The translations under genes and the position numbers were made by a program. Under the pieces are notes generated by a model. That model saw only the letters and a list, made by a program, of their open reading frames with translations, was not told the origin of the DNA and did not search any database. DNA of 20,318 bases from positions 1-20,318 of the IMG/VR virus record IMGVR_UViG_3300037502_000187. The stretch is one strand, 5' to 3'. The stretch comes from a virus. This document shows positions 7,756 to 13,733 of the stretch, piece by piece. Positions within the stretch are counted from its first letter, which is position 1. Each line of letters begins with the position of its first letter.

Positions 7756-8335
7756 ACAACTAAAACAACTCCATATTGCTCCTGAATGGCTCGATGGGTT
7801 GAACGCTACCTTTGAGAGATTTGACATCTCAACACCATTTCGTATGGCTGCTTTTATTGGGCAATGTGGGCATGAGTGCGGTAACTTTAAGATTCTTGAG
7901 GAGAATTTAAACTATCGTGCAGAGGCTTTGCAGAAGTTATGGCCTAAGCGCTTTGATGCTGCTAAAGCACAGGCTTGCGCTAGAAACCCTAAGTTGATTG
8001 CCAATACTGTTTACTCTAATCGTATGGGAAACAGGGATGAGGCTTCTGGTGATGGCTACAGATTCCGTGGTCGTGGTTGCATCCAGTTGACTGGTCACGC
8101 TAATTACTACCATGCAGGGCAAGCCTTAGGTGTAGATTTTGTTATGAACCCTGAGTTAGTTGCTACTCCAATGTATGCGGCTTTGACTGCGGGATGGTTT
8201 TGGGATGTCCAAAAACTAAACCAATATGCTGATTCCAGAGACTACAAAACCATGACCAAGAAGATAAATGGTGGTTTTATTGGCTTGGCAGACAGAGAAA
8301 AGCATATAAATCATGCACTTGCGGTACTAACTTAA
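7739..8335 (+). CDS. GH19-type endolysin (chitinase-like lysozyme, 198 aa)
   Basis: This is the cell-wall hydrolase that cleaves peptidoglycan glycan strands once released by the holin. GH19 features are visible: FIGQCGHECGNFK with the likely catalytic Glu46, the NYRAEAL segment at about residues 58-64, and the strongly conserved DGYRFRGRGCIQLTGHANYY block at about 105-124. A C-terminal helical part ends near KINGGFIGLADREKHIN. There is no signal peptide or separate binding domain, so it needs the holin for export. The length is typical for single-domain phage GH19 lysins. It begins inside the end of Rz with an ATG at 7739 (GAGAG upstream). Confidence 0.9.
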   Translation: MPITSEQLKQLHIAPEWLDGLNATFERFDISTPFRMAAFIGQCGHECGNFKILEENLNYRAEALQKLWPKRFDAAKAQACARNPKLIANTVYSNRMGNRDEASGDGYRFRGRGCIQLTGHANYYHAGQALGVDFVMNPELVATPMYAALTAGWFWDVQKLNQYADSRDYKTMTKKINGGFIGLADREKHINHALAVLT

Positions 8336-8372
8336 ATGAAATTATCAAAAAACTTGTGTATAAAGTGATGTT

Positions 8373-8747
8373 ATGTCAAACATACCAACACAACAAGACG
8401 CTGAATTCTTTGCTGAATGCGTAAAGAAGTGGCAAAAAACTCTATCTCTTGGTGATTGGAGAATAGAAAAAGGCTCTAAGCCTGCCAAGCAAGCAATGGC
8501 TTCTGTTGAGTTTAATGAGAATGCGAGATTAGCGACTTATCGTCTAGGAGACTTTGGTGCTGAAAAGATCACACCTGAGTCCTTAGACAAAACAGCTTTA
8601 CATGAGTTGCTCCATGTAATGCTGCATGATCTGATGGCTGTTGCACAAGACCCGAAATCCTCAGAAGAGGAAGTGGAAATGCAAGAGCATAGGGTCATCA
8701 ACTTGCTTGAGCAATTACTCTTCAAGGAATCTAATGGGCGCTCATAA
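8373..8747 (+). CDS. Small HExxH putative zinc-metalloprotease-like protein (124 aa)
   Basis: The motif LHELLHVMLHDL at about residues 76-87 contains HELLH, a zinc-binding HExxH signature. It follows a beta-rich first half (DWRIEKGSKP, ARLATYRLGDF). The C-terminal helix (EEEVEMQEHRVINLLEQLLF) could supply a third ligand. The size and layout resemble minimal SprT- or ImmA-like metalloprotease folds found in phages, but a full family match is not visible. The start has only a weak upstream AAAGTGATG. The stop lies inside the metallophosphoesterase gene (14-base overlap). It may be a processing enzyme or a catalytically silent relative. Confidence 0.55.
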   Translation: MSNIPTQQDAEFFAECVKKWQKTLSLGDWRIEKGSKPAKQAMASVEFNENARLATYRLGDFGAEKITPESLDKTALHELLHVMLHDLMAVAQDPKSSEEEVEMQEHRVINLLEQLLFKESNGRS

Positions 8748-9720
8748 CGAAACTTGCACAGATGTCGAATTCATCAAACTATGGGGTGAATTACAGTCTG
8801 CAGCAAAGCTATCTAACCATCTTGGGATTGCCATTAGAGCAGTTTATTTGCGTAGAAGATGGATTGAAGACCATTACAAAATCAAGCTAGGTGCGGCAGA
8901 CCATAGAGGCTCTAAGTACGATTCAACCAAGCCAAAGTCATTCTCTCCACTAAAGCAAATTGAATTAGGCATAGAAGATGGGACTGTGATTGTCTTTTCT
9001 GATGCTCACTTCATACCAGGTCAACGCTCAACAGCCTTCAAAGGGCTTTTATGGGCTATTCAAGAGTTCAAACCCAAAGCAGTAATATGTAACGGAGATG
9101 CATTTGATGGAGCGTCTATCAGTCGTTATGACGCTTCTGATATGCCTCAAACATCTGTCATCCAAGAGTTGAAGGCTTGTCAAGCAGCACTTGAGGAAAT
9201 TGAGGAAACTGCCAAAGCTGAGAGACACAATGTAAAGCTAGTGTTTACATGGGGCAATCACGATGCTAGATTTGCCAACAGATTGGCTCAACACGCACCA
9301 CAATTTAAAGATGTTCAAGGCTTTAAGTTGACAGACCATATCCCTAATTGGGATTTCTGTTGGGCTTGTTGGCCTACCGAAAAAGTAGTTGTCAAGCACC
9401 GATACAAGAATGGCATCCATGCCACTCATAACAATACTGTAAACGCTGGTGTATCAATCGTTACTGGACACTTGCATAGCCTCAAAGTAACGCCATTTGA
9501 TGACTATAACGGCACTCGATATGGAGTTGATACTGGCACTCTTGCTGAGACTGATGGCCCACAATTCACCTATGGAGAGTTAAATCCTAGCAATCACAGA
9601 TCAGGTTTTGCAGTATTGAACTTCTTTAATGGCAAGCTATTGTGGCCTGAGCTTGTCCATAAGTTTGACGAAGACCAGATTGAATTCCGTGGTGAAGTGA
9701 TTGATGTAGGTGCGTTTTGA
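8734..9720 (+). CDS. HTH-calcineurin-like metallophosphoesterase (328 aa)
   Basis: I place the start at ATG 8734, with AAGGA five bases upstream; an earlier in-frame ATG at 8641 runs deep inside the previous gene. Residues about 17-45 (ELQSAAKLSNHLGIAIRAVY) look like a helix-turn-helix. The catalytic domain has all the calcineurin-type metal motifs: SDAH (D90, H92), GDAFDG (D122), GNHD (N175, H176), HATH (about H229-H232) and GHLH (H246, H248). These bind two metals and cleave phosphoesters. The substrate is unknown; relatives act on nucleic-acid ends, nucleotides or phosphoproteins. The N-terminal DNA-binding-like region suggests a nucleic-acid substrate. The next ORF starts within its last codons. 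Confidence 0.85.
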   Translation: MGAHNETCTDVEFIKLWGELQSAAKLSNHLGIAIRAVYLRRRWIEDHYKIKLGAADHRGSKYDSTKPKSFSPLKQIELGIEDGTVIVFSDAHFIPGQRSTAFKGLLWAIQEFKPKAVICNGDAFDGASISRYDASDMPQTSVIQELKACQAALEEIEETAKAERHNVKLVFTWGNHDARFANRLAQHAPQFKDVQGFKLTDHIPNWDFCWACWPTEKVVVKHRYKNGIHATHNNTVNAGVSIVTGHLHSLKVTPFDDYNGTRYGVDTGTLAETDGPQFTYGELNPSNHRSGFAVLNFFNGKLLWPELVHKFDEDQIEFRGEVIDVGAF

Positions 9721-9860
9721 GTGCTCCCCTAATCATTATCACAGGCTTGATCTACGCTTATATAGCTGGTGAACAAGCACTAAAGGGTAACATGTATATG
9801 GCAATCGTATATACAGGCTACGCCTTTAGTAATGTGGGTCTTTACTTACTTGCTAAGTAG
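9717..9860 (+). CDS. 47-aa small membrane protein with TTG start
   Basis: The frame opens with TTG at 9717, overlapping the previous stop (TTGA), with GTAGG upstream at a suitable distance; no ATG is possible before residue 26. The product reads SAPLIIITGLIYAYIAGEQ at its start and YSG-like AFSNVGLYLLAK at its end, giving two hydrophobic segments joined by a short polar turn. I recall the pattern 'LI(I/T)GLIYAY...YAFSNIGLY' from short conserved proteins of marine and freshwater phages (unsearched). Its last eight bases overlap the convergent MazG gene. A 50-base nested inverted repeat lies within it. Confidence 0.6.
   Translation: MSAPLIIITGLIYAYIAGEQALKGNMYMAIVYTGYAFSNVGLYLLAK
9780..9829. 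other. Nested two-arm inverted repeat at the convergent gene junction
   Basis: The outer arms CTAAAGG (9780-9786) and CCTTTAG (9823-9829) enclose inner arms TGTATAT (9793-9799) and ATATACA (9809-9815). Both are perfect 7-bp pairs, with a 9-base loop and 6/7-base internal loops. The structure can form in RNA from either strand. It lies just before the ends of the two convergent operons and inside the 47-aa coding region. It lacks a U-tract, so it is not a classical rho-independent terminator. It could stop or process both transcripts. Confidence 0.55.
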
Positions 9861-10161
9861 CGTCTTTCTGAAATACTCCGTTGGGCAAAAGAGTACCCCT
9901 ACGATTCTTGATCTGATCGTATGCAACTTCCATACAGTCTACCAGATTTAAGTCCTGTAGAGCACAGTAATTGACCAAGCAAACCATCACATCTCCGACT
10001 GCATCAATGACAGCTTCTCTGTCTTTTTTGATGGTTGCATCTGCCAATTCACCCATTTCAGATACCGCTTTAAGTAATTGCGTCTCTGGTGTGCTGTTGG
10101 GAATAATCTTGCGAGCCTCGGCCCATTGAATAATCTTAATTTCTACTGCTGCATAACTCAT
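9853..10161 (-). CDS. MazG-like nucleotide pyrophosphohydrolase (102 aa)
   Basis: The all-alpha NTP-PPase pattern is clear: E35xxE38 in VSEMGELADA, followed by D53xxxD57 in IDAVGDVMVCL. These residues bind Mg2+ in MazG/dUTPase-like enzymes that hydrolyse (d)NTPs to monophosphates. The length of 102 aa is normal for phage single-domain members. The ATG has AGGAG seven bases upstream, inside the end of the previous gene (ATGA overlap). It is the last gene of the leftward operon, and its stop overlaps the convergent 47-aa ORF by eight bases. Plausible roles are nucleotide-pool cleaning or lowering of stress nucleotides during infection. Confidence 0.8.
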   Translation of the reverse strand: MSYAAVEIKIIQWAEARKIIPNSTPETQLLKAVSEMGELADATIKKDREAVIDAVGDVMVCLVNYCALQDLNLVDCMEVAYDQIKNRRGTLLPNGVFQKDAT

Positions 10162-10340
10162 CTTAATCTCCTATAAGGTTGTTGATCTTTCTCCGGTGGT
10201 GGTGGAGTCATTTTCTCGGAAGGTGGTGTCCAACCATGTTTTTTCCAAAGAGCCTGAACATCTGAGCCAGACTCCCATTTGAATTCTTTGTTAGCAACCG
10301 ATGGGTAGCTAATCTTGGAATGTGGAGGTAATTCAATCAT
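10158..10340 (-). CDS. 60-aa hypothetical protein
   Basis: A short protein starting MIELPPHSKISYPSV, with a central WESGSDVQALWKKHGWTPP segment and a Pro-rich, charged tail ending YRRLR. The motif VQALWKKHGW suggests one helix. Both ends are ATGA-coupled, to the winged-helix gene upstream and to MazG downstream, which supports translation. No family recognised. The final codons (AGG AGA) double as the MazG ribosome-binding site. Confidence 0.6.
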   Translation of the reverse strand: MIELPPHSKISYPSVANKEFKWESGSDVQALWKKHGWTPPSEKMTPPPPEKDQQPYRRLR

Positions 10341-10672
10341 TTTGTTGCCTTCATAACTCGTTGTTTTTTGCCAGAACGACCAACTCTAGTGCCGATGATT
10401 TCAATGAACCCTTTGTCTAACAAGGCTCTGTATCTGGCTGTTATTGAGGAATATGGGTACTGTGGGAACTTCTCCAATATCTCGTCTGAGATACACCCAT
10501 CAGGAAAGCTCTTAATCGCCTCATAAACGATTTGTTCGATCTTGGTGGTGTCTACTGCTTGAGCCGCTTCATGGCTCGTTACAGGGTCTTCTTTTCGTGC
10601 CAACTTAAAAGCTGGTGTGCCGAAGAATCTGTCCATAGACTTCTTCATGTTGTCAAAAATATCATTCATCAT
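10337..10672 (-). CDS. Winged-helix DNA-binding protein (111 aa)
   Basis: Residues about 25-105 look like a winged helix. DPVTSHEAAQAV is followed by KIEQIVYEAIKSFPDGCISD, a recognition-helix-like stretch YPYSSITARYRALLDKGFIE, and a wing IGTRVGRSGKKQRV. The 'DPVTSHEAA' opening is common in small phage proteins of this type. The N-terminus (MMNDIFDNMKKSMDRFFGTP) is a separate amphipathic helix. AGGAG precedes the start with about six bases of spacing. Position between SSB and MazG in the leftward operon suggests a regulatory or replication-accessory role; the target is unknown. Confidence 0.65.
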   Translation of the reverse strand: MMNDIFDNMKKSMDRFFGTPAFKLARKEDPVTSHEAAQAVDTTKIEQIVYEAIKSFPDGCISDEILEKFPQYPYSSITARYRALLDKGFIEIIGTRVGRSGKKQRVMKATK

Positions 10673-10681
10673 TAACTCCTA

Positions 10682-10765
10682 TTAAATGGGTGAGGGTACT
10701 CGCTGCGTCTTGTGGTACTGCACCTCATGAACTGAATCACTTGGCTGAGAATCTTCCATAAGCAT
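10682..10765 (-). CDS. Possible 27-aa peptide between SSB and winged-helix genes
   Basis: After the SSB stop, GAGGGG followed about seven bases later by ATG (10765) opens a 27-codon frame starting MLMEDSQPSDSVHEVQYH. It ends TAA just before the AGGAG of the winged-helix gene. It fills an otherwise empty 114-base gap in an operon that has no other gaps. Nothing in the peptide is recognisable, so it could equally be untranslated spacer. Confidence 0.3.
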   Translation of the reverse strand: MLMEDSQPSDSVHEVQYHKTQRVPSPI

Positions 10766-10786
10766 CCGCTTTCCCCTCGTAAACTA

Positions 10787-11038
10787 TCAGAAGGGCATAT
10801 CTTCGTCATCAAAGCCAGTAGCCTTGGAACGCTCAGACATCTTGGCTTTCTGTGGTGCTTGTGGCTCTTTTGGAGACAATGCAAGACCCATGAACTTGCC
10901 AGACTTTCCTTCTTTAATCCATGCTGATAACCAGAAGTCTTGACCATTTACTGTCAGATTTCCTTTGTAATCAGGATGGTTTCCTGTTTCTTTCTTGTCG
11001 TTTTTGAACAAAACGCCTGAGTTGTCACGCTTTTCCAT
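10787..11038 (-). CDS. Single-stranded-DNA-binding-like protein (83 aa)
   Basis: The protein opens MEKRDNSGVLFKNDKKETG and continues NHPDYKGNLTVNGQDFWLSAWIKE, a beta-rich OB-fold-like segment known from small phage SSB-type proteins. It ends in an acidic tip, DDEDMPF, like the DDxxPF tails with which SSBs recruit partners. The start shares TAATG with the end of the annealing-protein gene, so the two are probably made together for recombination or replication. The length is shorter than bacterial SSB but usual for this phage type. A longer open frame at 10672-10947 on the same strand is mostly a shadow. Confidence 0.65.
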   Translation of the reverse strand: MEKRDNSGVLFKNDKKETGNHPDYKGNLTVNGQDFWLSAWIKEGKSGKFMGLALSPKEPQAPQKAKMSERSKATGFDDEDMPF

Positions 11039-11682
11039 TAAATTTCCTTAGCTTTTTTGATTTGTGAACGCACTTTGCTTGGCAAGAGTCCCCATAAAGC
11101 AACCTTTTGGTCAGCTTCTAGGTTCTCTGCTTCCATCTTCTCAAGCCCTTGTTTTCCATCAAGAGCAATGAGTTCCATTGCCAACTCTCTCAGATACTGC
11201 ATCTCTTCTGGTGGAAGTGAGTCTGCAATGCCTTGTGTTGGCGTAATAACTACTGATTTACCTTCTTCTGGAACATCCTCACCGCTATACAAATATAGGC
11301 CAAGTCCATGAAGTGCCAGGGCTTTTGTCATGCAGCGCATGATGGCTGTATTGACAGCAAAAGCATCACACTCAACCCGATACTCTTTTCCATACTTAGA
11401 TACTGCTGTGTAGCCTTTAAGTGGTATTGCTTTGTTACTTGAATCCATAACTGGCAACTGGCAGGTCATTGGCTTGTCAAACATTGTGACTGTTACCCAG
11501 ACCATTGCTGTTCCGTTAATCTCCATATAGCACTTGCCATCAAACATTTCTACCTTATAGGTAGCTTTAGGGTCTGCTTTAAGTGCTTCAGCCCATGCCC
11601 AAGCCCATGAAAGGTAGGACAAGCCATTTTTCTTCTCAACATGATCGTTGACATTGGTTTTAAGTAACGCTTCTATTGACAT
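11038..11682 (-). CDS. Sak3-like single-strand annealing protein (DUF1071, 214 aa)
   Basis: The N-terminal block KKNGLSYLSWAWAWAEALK followed by DPKATYKVEMFDGK and later YTAVSKYGKEYRVE matches the DUF1071/Sak3 family of phage annealing recombinases as I know it. These proteins anneal complementary single strands during recombination-dependent replication. The NTAIMRCMTKALALHGLGLY helix (about residues 109-128) is another family hallmark. The C-terminal third is helical, charged and less conserved. AGGAG stands seven bases before ATG 11682. It is coupled to the SSB-like gene, its usual partner. Predicted cytoplasmic ring- or filament-forming protein. Confidence 0.85.
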   Translation of the reverse strand: MSIEALLKTNVNDHVEKKNGLSYLSWAWAWAEALKADPKATYKVEMFDGKCYMEINGTAMVWVTVTMFDKPMTCQLPVMDSSNKAIPLKGYTAVSKYGKEYRVECDAFAVNTAIMRCMTKALALHGLGLYLYSGEDVPEEGKSVVITPTQGIADSLPPEEMQYLRELAMELIALDGKQGLEKMEAENLEADQKVALWGLLPSKVRSQIKKAKEI

Positions 11683-11683
11683 A

Positions 11684-11869
11684 TTAACTCCTGTAAGTTT
11701 CTAACTCTTCTTCAATGATTGCTTTTTGTTGGTCAAGGTATAAATCCTTGAACTGGATAAAGTCTGCTTCGTCACAGCAAACTATTCTGTTTCCCTTGAT
11801 TGTCAAACAATAAGGACAGTAGTGGATGTCAGAAAACTCTTCCACATAGGTTTGAAATAGTGTTTTCAT
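11684..11869 (-). CDS. 61-aa Cys-pair (zinc-ribbon-like) hypothetical protein
   Basis: I choose ATG 11869, which overlaps the upstream stop (TAATG), rather than an in-frame start ten codons earlier that lies inside the previous gene. The product has HYCPYC (Cys18, Cys21) and IVCC (Cys31, Cys32), a possible zinc knuckle, followed by an acidic helix (KDLYLDQQKAIIEEELETY). Its final codons contain the AGGAG of the annealing-protein gene. Family unknown. The location suggests an accessory recombination or host-takeover role. Confidence 0.6.
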   Translation of the reverse strand: MKTLFQTYVEEFSDIHYCPYCLTIKGNRIVCCDEADFIQFKDLYLDQQKAIIEEELETYRS

Positions 11870-12069
11870 TAGTGGAGCTTGTCGTAAGCCATTTCCCAAA
11901 GAACATCGTCTGCCAGAATGGTGAGTCTGTCTAACTCCTCTTCTGTCAATGGTGTTCCGTCTTCGTAACAGCCACTTGAAAAGTATGCGTCACTAAAGTC
12001 TGGATAATCCGCACTATCCACTCCGTCTACTTCTAGGTCTACGACCTTTTTGCCGTTCAAAATTGGCAT
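11869..12069 (-). CDS. 66-aa conserved acidic phage protein
   Basis: The start at 12069 is chosen because AGGAG lies six bases upstream (AATAGGAGTCAAGATG); an in-frame ATG at 12114 adds 15 basic residues without a site. The product begins MPILNGKKVVDLEVDGVDSA and continues DYPDFSDAYFSSGCYEDG, a pattern I recall from short conserved phage proteins (unsearched). It is strongly acidic, which raises DNA mimicry as one possibility. It is the first gene of the leftward operon, so it is probably made early. Confidence 0.6.
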   Translation of the reverse strand: MPILNGKKVVDLEVDGVDSADYPDFSDAYFSSGCYEDGTPLTEEELDRLTILADDVLWEMAYDKLH

Positions 12070-12144
12070 CTTGACTCCTATTGACTTGTTTATCAAAATT
12101 GTCCGTTTCTGCAATTCGTCCCTGTAGCTTTATGCAATGATAAA

Positions 12145-12215
12145 TGTTGAGCGCAAGTTTCGATGTAATTGCAGCTTTTTAGCACGATGGACTTCGCACC
12201 TAAGGATGCTCAACA
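12145..12215. repeat. 8-bp inverted repeat TGTTGAGC...GCTCAACA in the divergent intergenic region
   Basis: TGTTGAGC (12145-12152) and GCTCAACA (12208-12215) are exact inverse copies 55 bases apart, in the 230-base region between the leftward operon (start 12069) and the rightward operon (start 12300). They may be two half-sites, for loop formation or a paired operator, or the foot of a large hairpin. The leftward promoter must lie nearby, but no convincing -35/-10 pair stands out. Confidence 0.4.
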
Positions 12216-12251
12216 CCTCTAATGTGCCATAACTTTTTAATGTTTTATATT

Positions 12252-12267
12252 AGGATAAACCCTTATA
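12252..12267 (+). promoter_or_regulatory. AGG-N6-CCT-WATA leader element, copy 1
   Basis: AGGATAAACCCTTATA stands 32 bases before ATG 12300. The inverted AGG/CCT triplets flank a six-base centre, and the 3' TATATA could serve as a -10 box with only a weak -35. The same pattern occurs at 15969 and 19731, always ahead of a + strand gene. This suggests a shared regulator-binding site or a phage-type promoter. Confidence 0.5.
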
Positions 12268-12299
12268 TACAAACAAAAAAACAACACTAAGATACTAGT

Positions 12300-12479
12300 A
12301 TGAACATCGAACAAATTGAACAAAAGTGCGCTGAGACATTGCTTGATTACGCAATCACAATGTGTTCAGCTTATGTGGATGATCCTGAAGACTTCAATGC
12401 CGCAGTAGTGGCTTTGCTCGCTAGGACTCTAGAAAACCACCTTAACAGACCAATTAACATCCAAGAAATGTACCAATGA
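12300..12479 (+). CDS. 59-aa hypothetical protein, first gene of rightward operon
   Basis: ATG 12300 follows the AT-rich leader and has no clear Shine-Dalgarno site. The product starts MNIEQIEQKCAETLLDYAIT and has a mid-section SAYVDDPEDFNAAVVALLAR, then ends NIQEMYQ. It appears wholly helical and slightly acidic. The stop overlaps the next gene's start (ATGA, 12476-12479). Family not recognised. As the first gene after the divergent promoter region it is probably expressed early. Confidence 0.6.
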   Translation: MNIEQIEQKCAETLLDYAITMCSAYVDDPEDFNAAVVALLARTLENHLNRPINIQEMYQ

Positions 12480-12844
12480 CACAAGCAAGAATTATCAAAG
12501 CCCTCCAGAATGGCCCGCTTACCTCACATGAGTTGGCTAACCTGACTGGTATGCCACAAACTACAGTCCTGTCAACAGCAAAGAAACTTCGCCATAAGGG
12601 TGAATTAACAACAGAGTTGGTCAAGGTAGGTAAGCATTGGATTGCCAAATACACCCTGTCAGACGATTTGATTGAGGCTAAGAAGCCAGAAGAGAAGCGA
12701 TGCCTACTGAATCCGTTTGATATTCGCAATGCCAAGGGTATTTTTACGCCTGCTGAGTACCGAGTAATGAATGCTCAAGCTAAAAGGCTTTACAAGGGAA
12801 ATCCAGACTTTACAAAGCAGATTACAAATAATCAAAGAATTTAA
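12476..12844 (+). CDS. Helix-turn-helix (winged-helix) regulator-like protein (122 aa)
   Basis: The first 60 residues form a compact winged helix: IIKALQNGPLTSHELANLTG, then MPQTTVLSTAKKLRHKGEL as the recognition helix, and a beta wing ending GKHWIAKYTL. The rest is charged (EAKKPEEKRC) with a C-terminal FTPAEYRVMNAQAKRLYKGN segment. It is ATGA-coupled to the 59-aa gene. It is likely a transcriptional regulator or a primosome-type accessory, since it sits directly before the DUF1376 replication protein. The gene ends at the first copy of the TTTAAGTTTACA repeat of the next promoter. Confidence 0.65.
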   Translation: MTQARIIKALQNGPLTSHELANLTGMPQTTVLSTAKKLRHKGELTTELVKVGKHWIAKYTLSDDLIEAKKPEEKRCLLNPFDIRNAKGIFTPAEYRVMNAQAKRLYKGNPDFTKQITNNQRI

Positions 12845-12845
12845 G

Positions 12846-12874
12846 TTTACAGTAGACTTTTTTAAGTTTACAAT
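12846..12874 (+). promoter_or_regulatory. Strong sigma70-type promoter for the DUF1376 gene
   Basis: A -35 box TTTACA (12846-12851) and a -10 box TACAAT (12869-12874) are separated by exactly 17 bases; each matches the consensus at five of six positions. Transcription would start near 12881, leaving a leader of about 95 bases. The 12-mer TTTAAGTTTACA occurs at 12840 and again at 12861, 21 bases apart, covering both boxes. A repressor could bind both copies on the same face of the helix. Confidence 0.7.
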
Positions 12875-12923
12875 TGTTTGAAACACGGCTAGGTTGGACT
12901 AATTACCCAATCCGAAAAGAGAA

Positions 12924-12971
12924 CAGACCCCTCCTGCCGATTGTTTCTTTTAGGGTCGATGTTTGGGTCTG
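12924..12971 (+). promoter_or_regulatory. Possible alternative-hairpin leader before the DUF1376 gene
   Basis: CAGACCC (12924-12930) can pair perfectly with GGGTCTG (12965-12971), which sits directly before ATG 12975. Alternatively its GACCC can pair with GGGTC at 12953-12957. The two pairings exclude each other, and the first would cover the translation start region. This could modulate translation, but no covariation evidence is available. Confidence 0.35.
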
Positions 12972-12974
12972 AAA

Positions 12975-13733
12975 ATGCACTATTACCAGTTCAACATTGG
13001 TGACTATCAAAGTCACACTTCTCACCTTTCTGACATTGAGGATTTAGTCTACAGGCGTTTGCTTGATTGGTACTATCTCCACGAATGTCCAATTCCTCTT
13101 GATGAAGCTGAAGTATCTAGGCAAATAAGGATGCGTTCGCATACCGAAAGCATTGCAATCGTATTGCGAGAGTATTTTGTTTATACTGATTCTGGTTGGA
13201 TACATAACAGAGCAAACAAGGAAATAGCCAAAGCTGACGAGAAATCTGAGAAGGCTAGTGCTTCTGCTAAAGCCAGATGGAGTAAGAAAGATGCGAACGC
13301 ATTGCCAACGCAATCCGAAAGCAATGCTACACATAACACATTACCCATTACACAAGACACAAAACCCATTAAAGAGAACAAGAAAGGCTCTCGCCTATCT
13401 CAAGATTGGTTTCTTACTAAATCTTTAGGTGATTGGGCTACTCAAGAAAGACCTGATTTGGATGTTCGTCAAGTTGCTGAACAGTTCAAAGATTATTGGA
13501 TTGCTCAACCTGGTCAAAAAGGTGTGAAGTTGGATTGGGATGCTACTTGGCGTAATTGGGTGAGAAACACAAAAGCAGTTAAGGCTAATCCCGCAGACAT
13601 TGTGAGGCTCACAGTTCCATCAAAGAATGAGCCTGATCCCGCATTAGAAAAGATTAAAGCTGACGAAAAGAAGGCCACACCAATGCCTGACCATATTCGC
13701 AAATACATTGCAGAAGTAGTGAGGAAGGCATGA
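12975..13733 (+). CDS. DUF1376 (YdaU-type) phage replication protein (252 aa)
   Basis: The N-terminus MHYYQFNIGDYQSHTSHLSD followed by EDLVYRRLLDWYYLHECPIP is the DUF1376 signature found in phage and prophage replication-initiation proteins. A linker with polar low complexity (about residues 105-140) leads to a second helical domain, RLSQDWFLTKSLGDWATQER with DYWIAQPGQKGVKLDWDATW and NWVRNTKA, which is typical of the C-terminal replisome-organiser part. I use ATG 12975 rather than the TTG at 12963. The ribosome site is weak and may be structured. The end overlaps the Mom-like gene by four bases (ATGA). A helicase or primase partner is not in this window. Confidence 0.8.
   Translation: MHYYQFNIGDYQSHTSHLSDIEDLVYRRLLDWYYLHECPIPLDEAEVSRQIRMRSHTESIAIVLREYFVYTDSGWIHNRANKEIAKADEKSEKASASAKARWSKKDANALPTQSESNATHNTLPITQDTKPIKENKKGSRLSQDWFLTKSLGDWATQERPDLDVRQVAEQFKDYWIAQPGQKGVKLDWDATWRNWVRNTKAVKANPADIVRLTVPSKNEPDPALEKIKADEKKATPMPDHIRKYIAEVVRKA

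Noticed and set aside
8336-8368. 10-codon frame (MKLSKNLCIK) between endolysin and the HExxH gene
   Set aside because: Too short, with no ribosome site; probably spacer.
9811-9829. AGGC-TAC-GCCT followed by TTTAG as a simple terminator
   Set aside because: A four-bp stem with only three T is too weak; the larger nested repeat covering it is a better description.
10672-10947. 91-codon minus-strand frame overlapping the SSB-like gene
   Set aside because: The SSB frame has the typical start block and acidic tail; this frame is mostly its shadow.
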